Below, in pieces: positions 44,308-53,308 of a stretch of DNA of 64,000 nt (positions within the stretch are counted from its first letter, which is position 1; every line of letters begins with the position of its first letter). The position numbers and the translations under genes are program-made. The stretch is from assembly GCF_006494535.1 (NCBI RefSeq), contig NZ_VHIQ01000002.1:434001-498000 (forward strand). The letters are read 5' to 3'. The DNA comes from Paucihalobacter ruber (lineage in GTDB: Bacteria; Bacteroidota; Bacteroidia; Flavobacteriales; Flavobacteriaceae). The notes under the pieces were generated by a model, which saw only the letters and a program-made list of their open reading frames with translations, made no database searches and was not told where the DNA came from.

Positions 44308-44871
44308 TTAATACAGAAATTCTTCCATATGACTGTCAGCAACAATATCTTCTAGTGGATAAGAGACACTAGGCAAAAAGAAACCCATTGCCAATTGAGT
44401 GTCATTTAGAAATGTTTGATCGCTTTGATCTACTCTTCCGCCTCTTAGTTTCATTGCATCAGTCGAATCAGCTCCACATCTGCATGAATAAGGAAAATCA
44501 TAACCTTGATCCTCTAGATGGTCTAAAATATAAACGTTAGAAGGACATCTTTGCATAGGGCTAGACCACTCTTGCTGGTCTCTATTCCAGATAGATAATT
44601 GATAACTCGGTACTCTGGAAAAATTTAAATGGTCTACTTTATTTGTCGTTAGCATTGTAATTCTATCCGATGCAAATTCATAATAATTTTTTACAGAACC
44701 ATAGTGGTTAAGTATCAAAGTTTTTGATTTTTCTGAAAACGGTTGTTTCATATTAAACAACACCTCAACTTCGTCAAATGACAAGTCTTGGTTTTCAACT
44801 AAATCTTCGTTATCACATGATAGAACAATAAGAAAACAACACCCCATTAAAATTAATTTTAAACTTCTCAT
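44308..44871 (-). CDS. Lipoprotein with a degenerate plant-type ferredoxin domain
   Basis: A 187-residue lipoprotein (lipobox LSC, Cys19). The last 80 residues follow the [2Fe-2S] ferredoxin pattern: SNVYILDHLEDQGYDFPYSC, then GGRVDQSDQTFLNDTQL and SYPLEDIVADSHMEEFLY. In intact ferredoxins the cluster ligands are Cys in PYSC, GAC, STC and LTC. Here only the first (Cys130) remains; the others are Asp135, Asp138 and Ser168. An extra Cys132 is present. A normal cluster is therefore unlikely. Secreted 2Fe-2S lipoproteins of this layout occur in Flavobacteriaceae, so this is probably a diverged member. Confidence 0.75.
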   Translation of the reverse strand: MRSLKLILMGCCFLIVLSCDNEDLVENQDLSFDEVEVLFNMKQPFSEKSKTLILNHYGSVKNYYEFASDRITMLTTNKVDHLNFSRVPSYQLSIWNRDQQEWSSPMQRCPSNVYILDHLEDQGYDFPYSCRCGADSTDAMKLRGGRVDQSDQTFLNDTQLAMGFFLPSVSYPLEDIVADSHMEEFLY

Positions 44872-45404
44872 TACTTAAAAATATTTGCTGCCCTTTAGGG
44901 TCTTGGGCGGTTAGTTTTCGACCGTTGTTGGCTTTCATGCTTTACCTGTAATGAGTCAATTTACGTATTTTCTTTAATTCCGTAAGTCGGATGGTCTTAA
45001 AATTGCACTCTGATAGTGTTAACACAGTTGCCAACTACTCAAAAATGTTAAACCACAACATCTATTTTAAATGGTTATAACCCTTTGATTGTTGCCAAAT
45101 TAGAAAAAAAAAAAAACGAAAAATCCAATTTTAAACTGTTAAAATTGTTAAAGAAAAGTTAAGTGCGGAAAAACCGTAACACCAAACAAAAAATAGGTTG
45201 GAGTTTAACATATGCATTAACACATATTGTCAAAATTTTTTACTATCGATTACTAAAAAAAGAACTTTACTAGTACATTTTTCAAATTGATAAAAAAAAA
45301 CAGTGGTTTTTGCGTACTTAATTATGGGTTGAAGTTTAAGCAACCTCAATATTTAAATAGTTAAAAACTATCAATGTTAACAAGTAAAAACAACTGGGCT
45401 ATTG
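44872..45404. other. AT-rich intergenic region upstream of hemH
   Basis: About 530 bases with no reading frame of note. Near the left end there is a GC-richer stretch with CCCTTTAGGG (44890-44899) and an inverted CGGT/ACCG pair, which resembles repeat debris. The remainder is poly-A/T rich. It belongs to the segment between the hemH remnant and hemH. Confidence 0.5.
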
Positions 45405-45412
45405 TATCTTTG
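45405..45412 (+). promoter_or_regulatory. -7 element of hemH
   Basis: TATCTTTG matches TAnnTTTG exactly. It is followed after 29 bases by two adjacent dyads. No consensus -33 TTTG is seen, which is common for regulated promoters. Confidence 0.5.
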
Positions 45413-45441
45413 TTATCAAAAATTATTATGAATCATATTTT

Positions 45442-45469
45442 ATTACAATTGTAATATCACAATCGTAAT
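45442..45469. promoter_or_regulatory. Two adjacent 14-bp operator-like dyads upstream of hemH
   Basis: ATTACAATTGTAAT (45442-45455) is a perfect palindrome. It is followed directly by ATCACAATCGTAAT (45456-45469), the same site with two changes. Tandem identical dyads with no spacer, between the -7 box and the gene, are what a repressor site looks like. The regulator is unknown. Confidence 0.5.
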
Positions 45470-45485
45470 TAAATTAAAAGATCCC

Positions 45486-45503
45486 TCCCGATAGCTATCG
45501 GGA
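45486..45503. repeat. GC-rich palindrome in the hemH leader
   Basis: TCCCGATAGCTATCGGGA is a perfect 18-bp palindrome 13 bases before the hemH ATG. Palindromes of this kind recur between genes in flavobacterial genomes. Its position parallels that of the palindrome before trpS. Confidence 0.65.
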
Positions 45504-45516
45504 TCGCATGCACATT

Positions 45517-46563
45517 ATGAAAAAAGGAATTTTATTAGTAAATCTGGGCTCACCCGATAGCCCAAATCCCAAAGACGTTAAGAAATATTTGGGCGAATTT
45601 TTAATGGACGAACGTGTGATAGACGTACCACTTTGGGCCAGAACTTTGTTGGTGAAAGGCATTGTTTTAAATACCAGACCTAAAGCATCGGCTAAAGCTT
45701 ATAGCAAAATTTGGTGGGAAGAAGGTTCACCGCTTATTGTATTGTCTGAAAGACTTCAGCATAAAATACAAGAACAAGTTGAGGCGCCGGTTGCTTTGGC
45801 CATGCGTTATGGTAGTATGACTATTAAGTTAGGTCTTCAGGAATTGGTGGATAAAGGTGTTGAAGAAGTTTTTCTTATTCCTTTATACCCGCAATACGCC
45901 ATGGCAACTACCGAAACCATTTTGGTGTTGGCTGAAGATATCAGGAAAGAACATTTCCCCAATTTAAAAATCACCGATTTAAAACCATTTTACAATAATC
46001 CCGATTATATAAAAGTGCTTTCAGAGTCGATTAAAAAGCAGTTGGAAGGCAAAGAATATGAGCATTTATTATTCTCTTATCACGGTGTGCCCGAGCGACA
46101 TATTCGAAAAAGCGACATAACTAAATCGCACTGTAATCCGAGCTTGTCCGGTGGTGGTGTTTGTTGTAAAACACCGTCGAAAGCACATGAATTTTGCTAC
46201 AAACATCAATGTCTTGAAGTCACCAGATTGGTAGGTGAATATCTTAAATTAGAAGAAGGCACCTATTCAACTTCCTTTCAATCCAGACTTGGATTCGACC
46301 CATGGTTACAACCTTATACCGACAGAACTATTGAAAGGTTAGGGAAAAGTGGCATTCAAAATATGGCAATTGTAACGCCTGCTTTTGTAAGCGATTGTTT
46401 AGAAACCCTTGAAGAAATTGCCATGGAAGGCGAAGAAATCTTTCATGAAGTCGGCGGTAAAAATTTCACCACCATTGCCTGTTTAAACGATGATCAGGCT
46501 TGGGTAGATTTACTTTCAAAATGGATTAACAGTTGGGTTGAAGCCAATTTAGTAACTGCTTAA
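45517..46563 (+). CDS. hemH: Ferrochelatase
   Basis: A 348-residue enzyme that inserts Fe2+ into protoporphyrin IX (or coproporphyrin III). The catalytic His is in FSYHGVPERHI, and FQSRLGFDPWLQPYT holds the conserved Phe-Gln-Ser-Arg block. Between them Cys206, Cys216, Cys217, Cys227 and Cys232 cluster in SHCNPSLSGGGVCC and FCYKHQC, which could ligate an internal [2Fe-2S] cluster as in some other bacterial ferrochelatases. ATG 45517 is preferred over ATG 45508, because the remnant at 43432 starts at the same codon. Its stop overlaps the MATE gene start by one base. Confidence 0.96.
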   Translation: MKKGILLVNLGSPDSPNPKDVKKYLGEFLMDERVIDVPLWARTLLVKGIVLNTRPKASAKAYSKIWWEEGSPLIVLSERLQHKIQEQVEAPVALAMRYGSMTIKLGLQELVDKGVEEVFLIPLYPQYAMATTETILVLAEDIRKEHFPNLKITDLKPFYNNPDYIKVLSESIKKQLEGKEYEHLLFSYHGVPERHIRKSDITKSHCNPSLSGGGVCCKTPSKAHEFCYKHQCLEVTRLVGEYLKLEEGTYSTSFQSRLGFDPWLQPYTDRTIERLGKSGIQNMAIVTPAFVSDCLETLEEIAMEGEEIFHEVGGKNFTTIACLNDDQAWVDLLSKWINSWVEANLVTA

Positions 46564-47915
46564 TGGCGCGCGTATCGGCCGAAGATTTAGGGACCCAGCC
46601 AATAGGTAAATTACTGATCAAACAAGCAGTACCGGCATCTATTGGTATTTTGGTAATGTCGCTGAATATCATTGTCGATACCATTTTTGTGGGTAACTGG
46701 ATTGGTTCTATTGCCATTGCGGCTATCAACGTAGTATTGCCGGTATCGTTTTTTATTGCGGCTTTAGGTATGGCTATTGGTATTGGTGGTTCTTCTATTA
46801 TTTCCCGGGCACTTGGTGCTAATGATAAAGAAAAAGCATTAAAGTCTTTTGGCAATCAGCTAAGTTTGACTTTACTGCTCACCATTGTTCTGGTCTTTTT
46901 TGGATTGTTGTTTGTTGAAGACATTATACCCAAATTTGGAGGCAAAGGCGCCATTTACGAACCGGCAAAAATTTATTACACCATTGTACTTTATGGCGTA
47001 CCGTTTTTGGCACTTTGCATGATGGGTAACAACGTGATTAGAGCCGAAGGAAAACCAAAATTCGCCATGATTGCTATGATTATTCCTTCGGTTGGAAACT
47101 TAATCCTGGATTATATTTTAATCTACGTTTTTGATTTCGGAATGGCAGGAGCCGCTTGGGCAACCACCTTATCTTACCTGTTGTGTTTTGGGTATATTTT
47201 ATGGTTTTTTATGTCTGAAAATTCCGAACTTAAAATCAATCTAAGTCATTTTAATCTCAGTAAAAAAATCACTTCAGAAATTGCTTCTCTTGGTAGTGTA
47301 ACACTGGCAAGACAAGCGGTGGTGAGTATTATTTATTTGTTTATGAATAACATTTTATTCGACATTGGTGGCGAATCCAGTGTGGCTGTTTTTGGCATTA
47401 TTTCGCGGGTGATGATGTTTGCACTCTTTCCTGTGTTAGGTATCACCCAAGGATTTTTACCCATTGCAGGTTTTAACTATGGCGCCAGAAGTTACTCTAG
47501 AGTTAAAGAAACCATCAACACATCGGTTCTGTATGCGTCTGGATTGGCTATTGTTATTTTTGTATTTCTAATGGTTTTTACAGAGCAAATTGTATCGGTA
47601 TTTACCAAAGATGCCACTGTAATTGACCAAACGGTTTATGCTATGAAATGGGTCTTTTTAGCGGTGCCTATTGTATCTGTACAGTTGATTGGTTCTGCTT
47701 ATTTTCAGGCTATTGGAAAGGCCATTCCCGCGTTGTTACTTACCTTATCCAGACAAGGATTTTTCTTTTTACCATTGGTTCTGATCTTACCCTATTTTTA
47801 CGGTGAATTTGGTGTGTGGATCTCTTTTGCCTTGGCCGATTTTCTATCCACAATTCTTACAGCTTATTTTATTAATAGAGAAGTAAGGCTTAAACTCAAT
47901 ACTACTTCTGACTAA
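46563..47915 (+). CDS. MATE-family multidrug/toxin efflux transporter
   Basis: A 450-residue inner-membrane antiporter with about 12 membrane helices in two related halves. The first begins LLIKQAVPASIGILVMSLNIIVDTIFVGNWIG and the second EIASLGSVTLARQAVVSIIYLFMNN. It shares one base with the hemH stop codon, so the two are co-translated. The link with ferrochelatase might mean export of porphyrins or of a toxic by-product; this is speculation. The 47916-48145 gap after it has only a weak AACTTCT/AGAAGTT hairpin and the short repeat ATTCGTGCATTCGTGGC. Confidence 0.9.
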   Translation: MARVSAEDLGTQPIGKLLIKQAVPASIGILVMSLNIIVDTIFVGNWIGSIAIAAINVVLPVSFFIAALGMAIGIGGSSIISRALGANDKEKALKSFGNQLSLTLLLTIVLVFFGLLFVEDIIPKFGGKGAIYEPAKIYYTIVLYGVPFLALCMMGNNVIRAEGKPKFAMIAMIIPSVGNLILDYILIYVFDFGMAGAAWATTLSYLLCFGYILWFFMSENSELKINLSHFNLSKKITSEIASLGSVTLARQAVVSIIYLFMNNILFDIGGESSVAVFGIISRVMMFALFPVLGITQGFLPIAGFNYGARSYSRVKETINTSVLYASGLAIVIFVFLMVFTEQIVSVFTKDATVIDQTVYAMKWVFLAVPIVSVQLIGSAYFQAIGKAIPALLLTLSRQGFFFLPLVLILPYFYGEFGVWISFALADFLSTILTAYFINREVRLKLNTTSD

Positions 47916-48145
47916 ATATTATTTACAAAGTAGCTAATAACTTCTTTCTGATAATTAGAAGTTAACTAGTTTCATACCTGTTAATGACCAAACAGAAGGC
48001 TTCTTTATATAATAACCTGTATTATAATGGTTTAGTTTTAGCGCAAAAATCCACCTATAAAAATTCGTGCATTCGTGGCATTATTATCAATCAAGAATAC
48101 TAGAAATCATTAACTTTATAGCTCGACTAACTAAAATTTAGAATA

Positions 48146-51100
48146 ATGAGATTTTTCAAGCTTTCTTTAGCATTTTTGCTTTGCTGTTTTGTTTCCCCAA
48201 CTTTATCTGCACAAGACCTTAACCCCGAACTTTACGGCGCCTTAGAATACCGTTTTATTGGTCCGCACCGCGGCGGTAGAAGTGCCGCAGTAACCGGTGT
48301 TCCAAATCAGCCAAATTTGTTTTATTTTGGCGCTACCGGTGGTGGGGTCTTTAAAACCACCAATGGCGGTCGCACCTGGGAAAGTATTTCCGATGGTTAT
48401 TTTGGAGGCAGCATTGGTGCGGTTTCTGTGGCTAAAAGCGACCCCAACGTAATTTATGTTGGCGGTGGTGAGAAAACCGTTCGTGGTAATGTGTCTTCCG
48501 GTTACGGCATGTGGAAAAGTGTAGATGCCGGAAAAACCTGGCAACCGTCCGGACTTGAAAAATCAAGACATATACCACGTATTGCTATTCATCCGCAAAA
48601 CCCAGATATGGTGTATGCAGGTGTAATGGGAGATATCTATAAACCCACAGAAGATCGCGGTCTTTACAAGAGTATCGATGGCGGAAAATCTTGGAAAAGG
48701 ATATTGTTTGCTCATCCACAAGCCGGTGTGGTCGATTTAATTTTAGACCCAACAAATCCGCGAATTATCTACGCCTCAACCTGGCACGTACAACGTACCC
48801 CATACAGTTTAATTTCTGGAGGTGATGGTTCAGCACTTTGGAAAAGTACCGACAGCGGTGAAACCTGGAAAGAAATTTCAAAAAACAAAGGTTTTCCAAC
48901 GGATACTTTAGGTATTATTGGCATTACGGTTTCTCCTGTAAACAACCAGCGTTTATATGCCATGGTTGAGAACAAAGAAAAAGGCGGTTTATATCGCAGT
49001 AACGACGGTGGTGAAAGCTGGACCTTAGTTAACAGCGACCGCAGTTTGCGTCAGCGCGCCTGGTATTACACCAGAGTTTATGCCGATACTAAAGATGTGG
49101 ATGTGGTTTATGTGTTGAATGTGTCGTATCACAAGAGTACTGATGGTGGCAAATCTTTCGATAGTTATAATGCGCCACATGGCGATCACCACGATTTATG
49201 GATTGCACCCGAAGACCCAAACAGAATGATTATTGCCGATGATGGTGGCGCCCAAGTTACTTATGATGGTGGTGAAACCTGGAGTACGTATTACAACCAG
49301 CCAACAGCGCAGTTTTACCGCGTTACTACCGATAATCATTTTCCTTACAGAATTTATGTAGCACAACAAGATAATTCTACTTTGAGAATTCCTCATAGAA
49401 CTGATGGTTATGGTATTGGTGAAGACGATTGGGAAGAAACTGCCGGCGGCGAATCGGCTCACATTGCTGTAAGTCCGCTGGATAACGATGTGGTTTTTGG
49501 CGGCAGTTATGGCGGTTTTCTAACCAGAGTGAACCACAAAACTGGAACCGTTAGAGCTGTGAATGTTTGGCCAGATAACCCAATGGGTCATGGCGCCGAA
49601 GGCATGAAATACAGATTTCAGTGGAATTTTCCAATCAGATTTTCAAGACATAGCCCTAACAAGTTATATACCTTTTCGCAACATGTGCACGTAAGTGAAA
49701 ACGAAGGTCAATCGTGGGAAATTATCAGTCCCGATTTAACCACCAACGATCCTGAAAAGATGAAATCTTCGGGCGGACCCATTACAAAAGACAACACATC
49801 GGTAGAATATTATTGTACCATTTTTGCAGCTGAAGAATCACCGCTTAAAGAAGGTCTTCTTTGGGTTGGCAGCGACGATGGTTTGTTGCACATTACCAAA
49901 GATGGCGGTAAAAATTGGGAAAACGTCACGCCTAAAGGAATGCCACAATGGATGATGTTTAACAGTATAGAACCCAGCAAATACGATGAAGGCACTTGCT
50001 ATGTAGTAGGCACACGCTATAAATTAGGCGACTTTTCGCCATATATCTACAAAACCAGTAACTACGGAAAAACCTGGACTAAAATTACGAATGGAATCAA
50101 CGCCGACCATTTCACAAGAGTGATGCGCGAAGATCAAAACCAACGGGGTTTGCTTTATGCCGGTACCGAAACCGGAATGTATATTTCGTTAGATGATGGA
50201 AAGAACTGGAAATCATTTCAACTTAATTTACCCATAGTTCCCATAACAGATTTAACCATAAAAGACAACAATTTAATTGTTGCCACACAAGGTCGTGGCC
50301 TTCATATTATTGATGATTTATCGGTGATACAGCAATTAATGGAGAGTAAATCAACAGAAAATTTATTGCTAAAACCAAAAGATACCTACAGAATGCGCGG
50401 TGGCAGCAGATCAGGTAGTTTAACTCAAGGCACCAATCATCCAACCGGTGTAATGACCTATTTTTATTTAAAAGATTTAAACGATAAAGATGAAGTTGTT
50501 TTAACCTATAAAGAAGCTAATGGGAAAGTTATTAAATCTTATAGCACCAAAGGAAAAGACAACGAAAAATTGGAGATAAAAAGCGGTTCAAATTTATTTG
50601 TATGGGACATGCAATACGACGGCGCCGAGCGTTTACCCGGTATGATTTTATGGTGGGCAAGTTTAAACGGACCAAAAGCCATTCCAGGAGATTATAAAGT
50701 AGAATTAAAAGTGAATGACAAAACCATCGAACAACCTTTCACTATTCTTGCCGATCCCAGAGCAGAAAGTACGCTGGAGGATATGAAAGCGCAGTTTACT
50801 TTTATCGAAGATGTTAATAAAACCATGGATAATGCCCATCAATCGATTAAGAAAATTAGAAATATTAATACACAATTAACAGCCTTTCAAAAGCAATACA
50901 AGGATGATGAAGCAGTGAAAGATTTGGTCGAGAAAGCTAAAGAATTACAAAAACAATTCACCGAAATTGAAGAAGCGTTATATCAAACTAAAAACAGGAG
51001 TAACCAAGACCCGCTTAACTTTCCTATTAGGCTAACCAACAAATTGGGGCATTTAAATGCATTGGTAACTATGGGCGATTTTGCCCCAACCAATCAGGAT

Positions 51101-51235
51101 ATTGTGGTAAAAAATGAGTTGAGCTCTAAGATTAATGTAGAACTGAATAAGTTTAATCAACTGCTGTTGGAAGAGATTAAAGCATTTAATGAGGCATTTA
51201 ATAATAAGAATCTAAACTATTTATTTATAGATTAA
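48146..51235 (+). CDS. Secreted sortilin/BNR-repeat protein
   Basis: A 1029-residue protein with signal peptide (residues 1-22, ending LSAQ). At least ten Asp-box/BNR repeats are visible, such as TTNGGRTWE, SVDAGKTWQ, SIDGGKSWK, STDSGETWK, SNDGGESWT, TYDGGETWS and TKDGGKNWE, which make a large beta-propeller of the sortilin (VPS10) type. The C-terminal third has a beta-sandwich-like region and a helical tail rich in Lys/Glu. There is no type IX secretion C-terminal domain. Databases often call such proteins glycosyl hydrolases, but no catalytic residues could be assigned. Confidence 0.82.
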   Translation: MRFFKLSLAFLLCCFVSPTLSAQDLNPELYGALEYRFIGPHRGGRSAAVTGVPNQPNLFYFGATGGGVFKTTNGGRTWESISDGYFGGSIGAVSVAKSDPNVIYVGGGEKTVRGNVSSGYGMWKSVDAGKTWQPSGLEKSRHIPRIAIHPQNPDMVYAGVMGDIYKPTEDRGLYKSIDGGKSWKRILFAHPQAGVVDLILDPTNPRIIYASTWHVQRTPYSLISGGDGSALWKSTDSGETWKEISKNKGFPTDTLGIIGITVSPVNNQRLYAMVENKEKGGLYRSNDGGESWTLVNSDRSLRQRAWYYTRVYADTKDVDVVYVLNVSYHKSTDGGKSFDSYNAPHGDHHDLWIAPEDPNRMIIADDGGAQVTYDGGETWSTYYNQPTAQFYRVTTDNHFPYRIYVAQQDNSTLRIPHRTDGYGIGEDDWEETAGGESAHIAVSPLDNDVVFGGSYGGFLTRVNHKTGTVRAVNVWPDNPMGHGAEGMKYRFQWNFPIRFSRHSPNKLYTFSQHVHVSENEGQSWEIISPDLTTNDPEKMKSSGGPITKDNTSVEYYCTIFAAEESPLKEGLLWVGSDDGLLHITKDGGKNWENVTPKGMPQWMMFNSIEPSKYDEGTCYVVGTRYKLGDFSPYIYKTSNYGKTWTKITNGINADHFTRVMREDQNQRGLLYAGTETGMYISLDDGKNWKSFQLNLPIVPITDLTIKDNNLIVATQGRGLHIIDDLSVIQQLMESKSTENLLLKPKDTYRMRGGSRSGSLTQGTNHPTGVMTYFYLKDLNDKDEVVLTYKEANGKVIKSYSTKGKDNEKLEIKSGSNLFVWDMQYDGAERLPGMILWWASLNGPKAIPGDYKVELKVNDKTIEQPFTILADPRAESTLEDMKAQFTFIEDVNKTMDNAHQSIKKIRNINTQLTAFQKQYKDDEAVKDLVEKAKELQKQFTEIEEALYQTKNRSNQDPLNFPIRLTNKLGHLNALVTMGDFAPTNQDIVVKNELSSKINVELNKFNQLLLEEIKAFNEAFNNKNLNYLFID

Positions 51236-51239
51236 CATA

Positions 51240-51785
51240 ATGTATTATAATTACATAAAGGCACTGCATCTCATTTTTGTGATAACCTGGTTTGCGGGCT
51301 TATTTTACATACCCAGATTGTTTGTGTATCAAATAGAAGCATTTCACAAATCTTCGCCCGAAAAGGAAATATTAGGAGAACAATTAAAACTAATGGCCAA
51401 ACGCTTGTGGTATATTATTACCTGGCCGTCGGGTGTATTAGCAACAATTTTTGCTGTATGGTTATTGGTGCTAAGGCCAGATTTATTCCAACAAGGATGG
51501 ATGCATGTAAAACTCTTATTTGTGTTATTACTGTTTGTGTATCATTACCAAACTCATATATATTTTAAACAGCTGCAAAACGGCATTTTTAAAAAGACAT
51601 CGTCTTTTATGAGGTTGTGGAACGAAGGCGCCACATTTATTTTGTTTGCAGTTATTTTTCTGGCAATTTTAAAAAATGCCCTCAATTGGGTTTTTGGTGT
51701 CTTTGGTCTAATAGTTTTAGCAATACTTATTATGTTAGGATATAAAGTTTACAAAAACATAAGATTAAAGAATCCTGAGGCTTAA
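51240..51785 (+). CDS. hemJ: Protoporphyrinogen IX oxidase HemJ
   Basis: A 181-residue inner-membrane protein with four to five helices (UPF0093/CopD-like family). The conserved N-terminus YIKALHLIFVITWFAGLFYIPRLFVY carries His10 and Arg26, matching the essential residues reported for HemJ. It oxidises protoporphyrinogen IX to protoporphyrin IX, the step between HemF and HemH, so it fills the gap in the heme genes here. The gene starts four bases after the BNR protein gene. Confidence 0.88.
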   Translation: MYYNYIKALHLIFVITWFAGLFYIPRLFVYQIEAFHKSSPEKEILGEQLKLMAKRLWYIITWPSGVLATIFAVWLLVLRPDLFQQGWMHVKLLFVLLLFVYHYQTHIYFKQLQNGIFKKTSSFMRLWNEGATFILFAVIFLAILKNALNWVFGVFGLIVLAILIMLGYKVYKNIRLKNPEA

Positions 51786-51837
51786 ACTGGCATAAAACTT
51801 GGTGCAAAATGCCAAAAACAGAGTTTAAATTCTAAAA

Positions 51838-53301
51838 ATGAATTTTAAAAACATATCACTTAGAGTCAGGATTTTTATTGGAATGGTTACCTTGGTTTTA
51901 TTGGCTTCGGTGTTGATTGCATTGGTAACCATTTATCAATACAACGAAGAAGCGCAAGACTACCACAGAGAGCGATTGGAGAGAAAAGAACAAGCTATAA
52001 AAGAACACATTGATTTTGTGTTGCGAGATCGCCAAACCACCTACGAAATCACAACCGAAAACATCCCCAGAATCTTTAAAGAAAAAATCTTTGAAATAGC
52101 CGAGATCCATGGGATGCAAATTAATCTGTACGACATGGAAGGCGATTTGCTCATTAGTTCTCGTGGTGCTTTTGCCATGGATTCGATTGTTAGGTGTTTA
52201 GACGCCGAAGTTTTAAATTTACTAACCAATTCACCAAATCACCGCTATGTTAATAAAAATGTTGCCAATAGAGTTGCCTATCAATCTTCGCACAGTTATA
52301 TCACCGATAATAGGTTTAAGCCCATTGCTATTTTAAATTTACCATATTTAGAGAATGACGATTTTTTAAAACGAGAACTCAATGAGTTTTTGTTGAGATT
52401 GGGCTATGCCTACACTTTTATGATTTTTGGAGCTGTATTTATAGCGTTCTTAATTTCGCGGTACATCACGCAATCTTTAAAAACTGTTAGTGAAAAAATC
52501 GCTAAAACTCGTTTAGAACATCGCAATGAAAAGATTGAAGTAAAACATACCAGTAAAGAAATAGAATTGCTCATTAATTCTTATAATAGCATGATTGATG
52601 AGTTAGAAGAAAGTGCAGTAAAATTGGCTACCAGTGAGCGTGAACAAGCCTGGAGAGAAATGGCAAAACAGGTAGCTCACGAAATTAAAAATCCTTTAAC
52701 GCCCATGCGTTTAAGCATCCAGAGTTTTCAACAAAAATTCAATCCTAACGATCCTGAAATTGATAAAAAGGTGAACGAATTTTCAAATACACTCATTCAG
52801 CAAATCGATACCATGAGCTCTATTGCCTCGGCATTCTCTACTTTTGCAAAGATGCCGGCGCAGCAAAATGAAACATTAAATGTTGTTGCCATTACAAAAT
52901 TGGCATTAGACATTTTTAACGAAGATTATATTACATTTATTAGTCACGAAGAAAAAATTGTAGCCAAATTCGATCGAACCCAACTTATTAGGGTAGTTAC
53001 CAATTTGGTTAAAAACAGTATTCAGGCAATTCCTGAAAAACAAGAACAAAAACGTATTGTTGTAGATGTTTCGAAAGATGAAAATTACGCTATTATTTCG
53101 GTTTCAGATAATGGAATAGGAATTTCTGAAGACAATAGAGAAAAGATTTTCGAACCTAAATTTACCACCAAAACCAGTGGAATGGGCTTAGGTTTGGCCA
53201 TGGTAAAAAGTATTATCGAAAATTATAAAGGTAGTATTTCATTTACATCAGTTCCTGGAAGTGGCACTCATTTTAAAGTTAAAATACCAAGAGAAAAATA
53301 A
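51838..53301 (+). CDS. Sensor histidine kinase (NtrY-like)
   Basis: A 487-residue inner-membrane kinase. Membrane helix 1 (about 10-32), a periplasmic sensor of about 150 residues, membrane helix 2 (about 190-212), a HAMP linker, then the HisKA domain with the phospho-acceptor His in [16 protein letters not shown]. The ATPase domain has N-box [11 protein letters not shown]1 DNGIGI and G2 [10 protein letters not shown]. No response regulator gene is adjacent. The sensed signal is unknown. Confidence 0.92.
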   Translation: MNFKNISLRVRIFIGMVTLVLLASVLIALVTIYQYNEEAQDYHRERLERKEQAIKEHIDFVLRDRQTTYEITTENIPRIFKEKIFEIAEIHGMQINLYDMEGDLLISSRGAFAMDSIVRCLDAEVLNLLTNSPNHRYVNKNVANRVAYQSSHSYITDNRFKPIAILNLPYLENDDFLKRELNEFLLRLGYAYTFMIFGAVFIAFLISRYITQSLKTVSEKIAKTRLEHRNEKIEVKHTSKEIELLINSYNSMIDELEESAVKLATSEREQAWREMAKQVAHEIKNPLTPMRLSIQSFQQKFNPNDPEIDKKVNEFSNTLIQQIDTMSSIASAFSTFAKMPAQQNETLNVVAITKLALDIFNEDYITFISHEEKIVAKFDRTQLIRVVTNLVKNSIQAIPEKQEQKRIVVDVSKDENYAIISVSDNGIGISEDNREKIFEPKFTTKTSGMGLGLAMVKSIIENYKGSISFTSVPGSGTHFKVKIPREK

Positions 53302-53308
53302 GAATCAT

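Noticed and set aside
45508-45516. Upstream ATG of hemH (three extra residues)
   Set aside because: The fossil copy at 43432 begins at the codon equal to 45517, and ferrochelatases start with MKKGILLVNLG-like sequence.
47939-47963. Hairpin AACTTCT/AGAAGTT after the MATE gene as a terminator
   Set aside because: A 7-bp stem with an 11-base loop and no T-tract; too weak.
48146-51235. Glycoside hydrolase label for the BNR protein
   Set aside because: BNR repeats alone do not show an active site; only a propeller fold is supported.
53261-53308. Longer start for the enoyl-CoA hydratase
   Set aside because: The extra residues come from the histidine kinase gene in another frame; ATG 53309 follows the kinase stop by eight bases.
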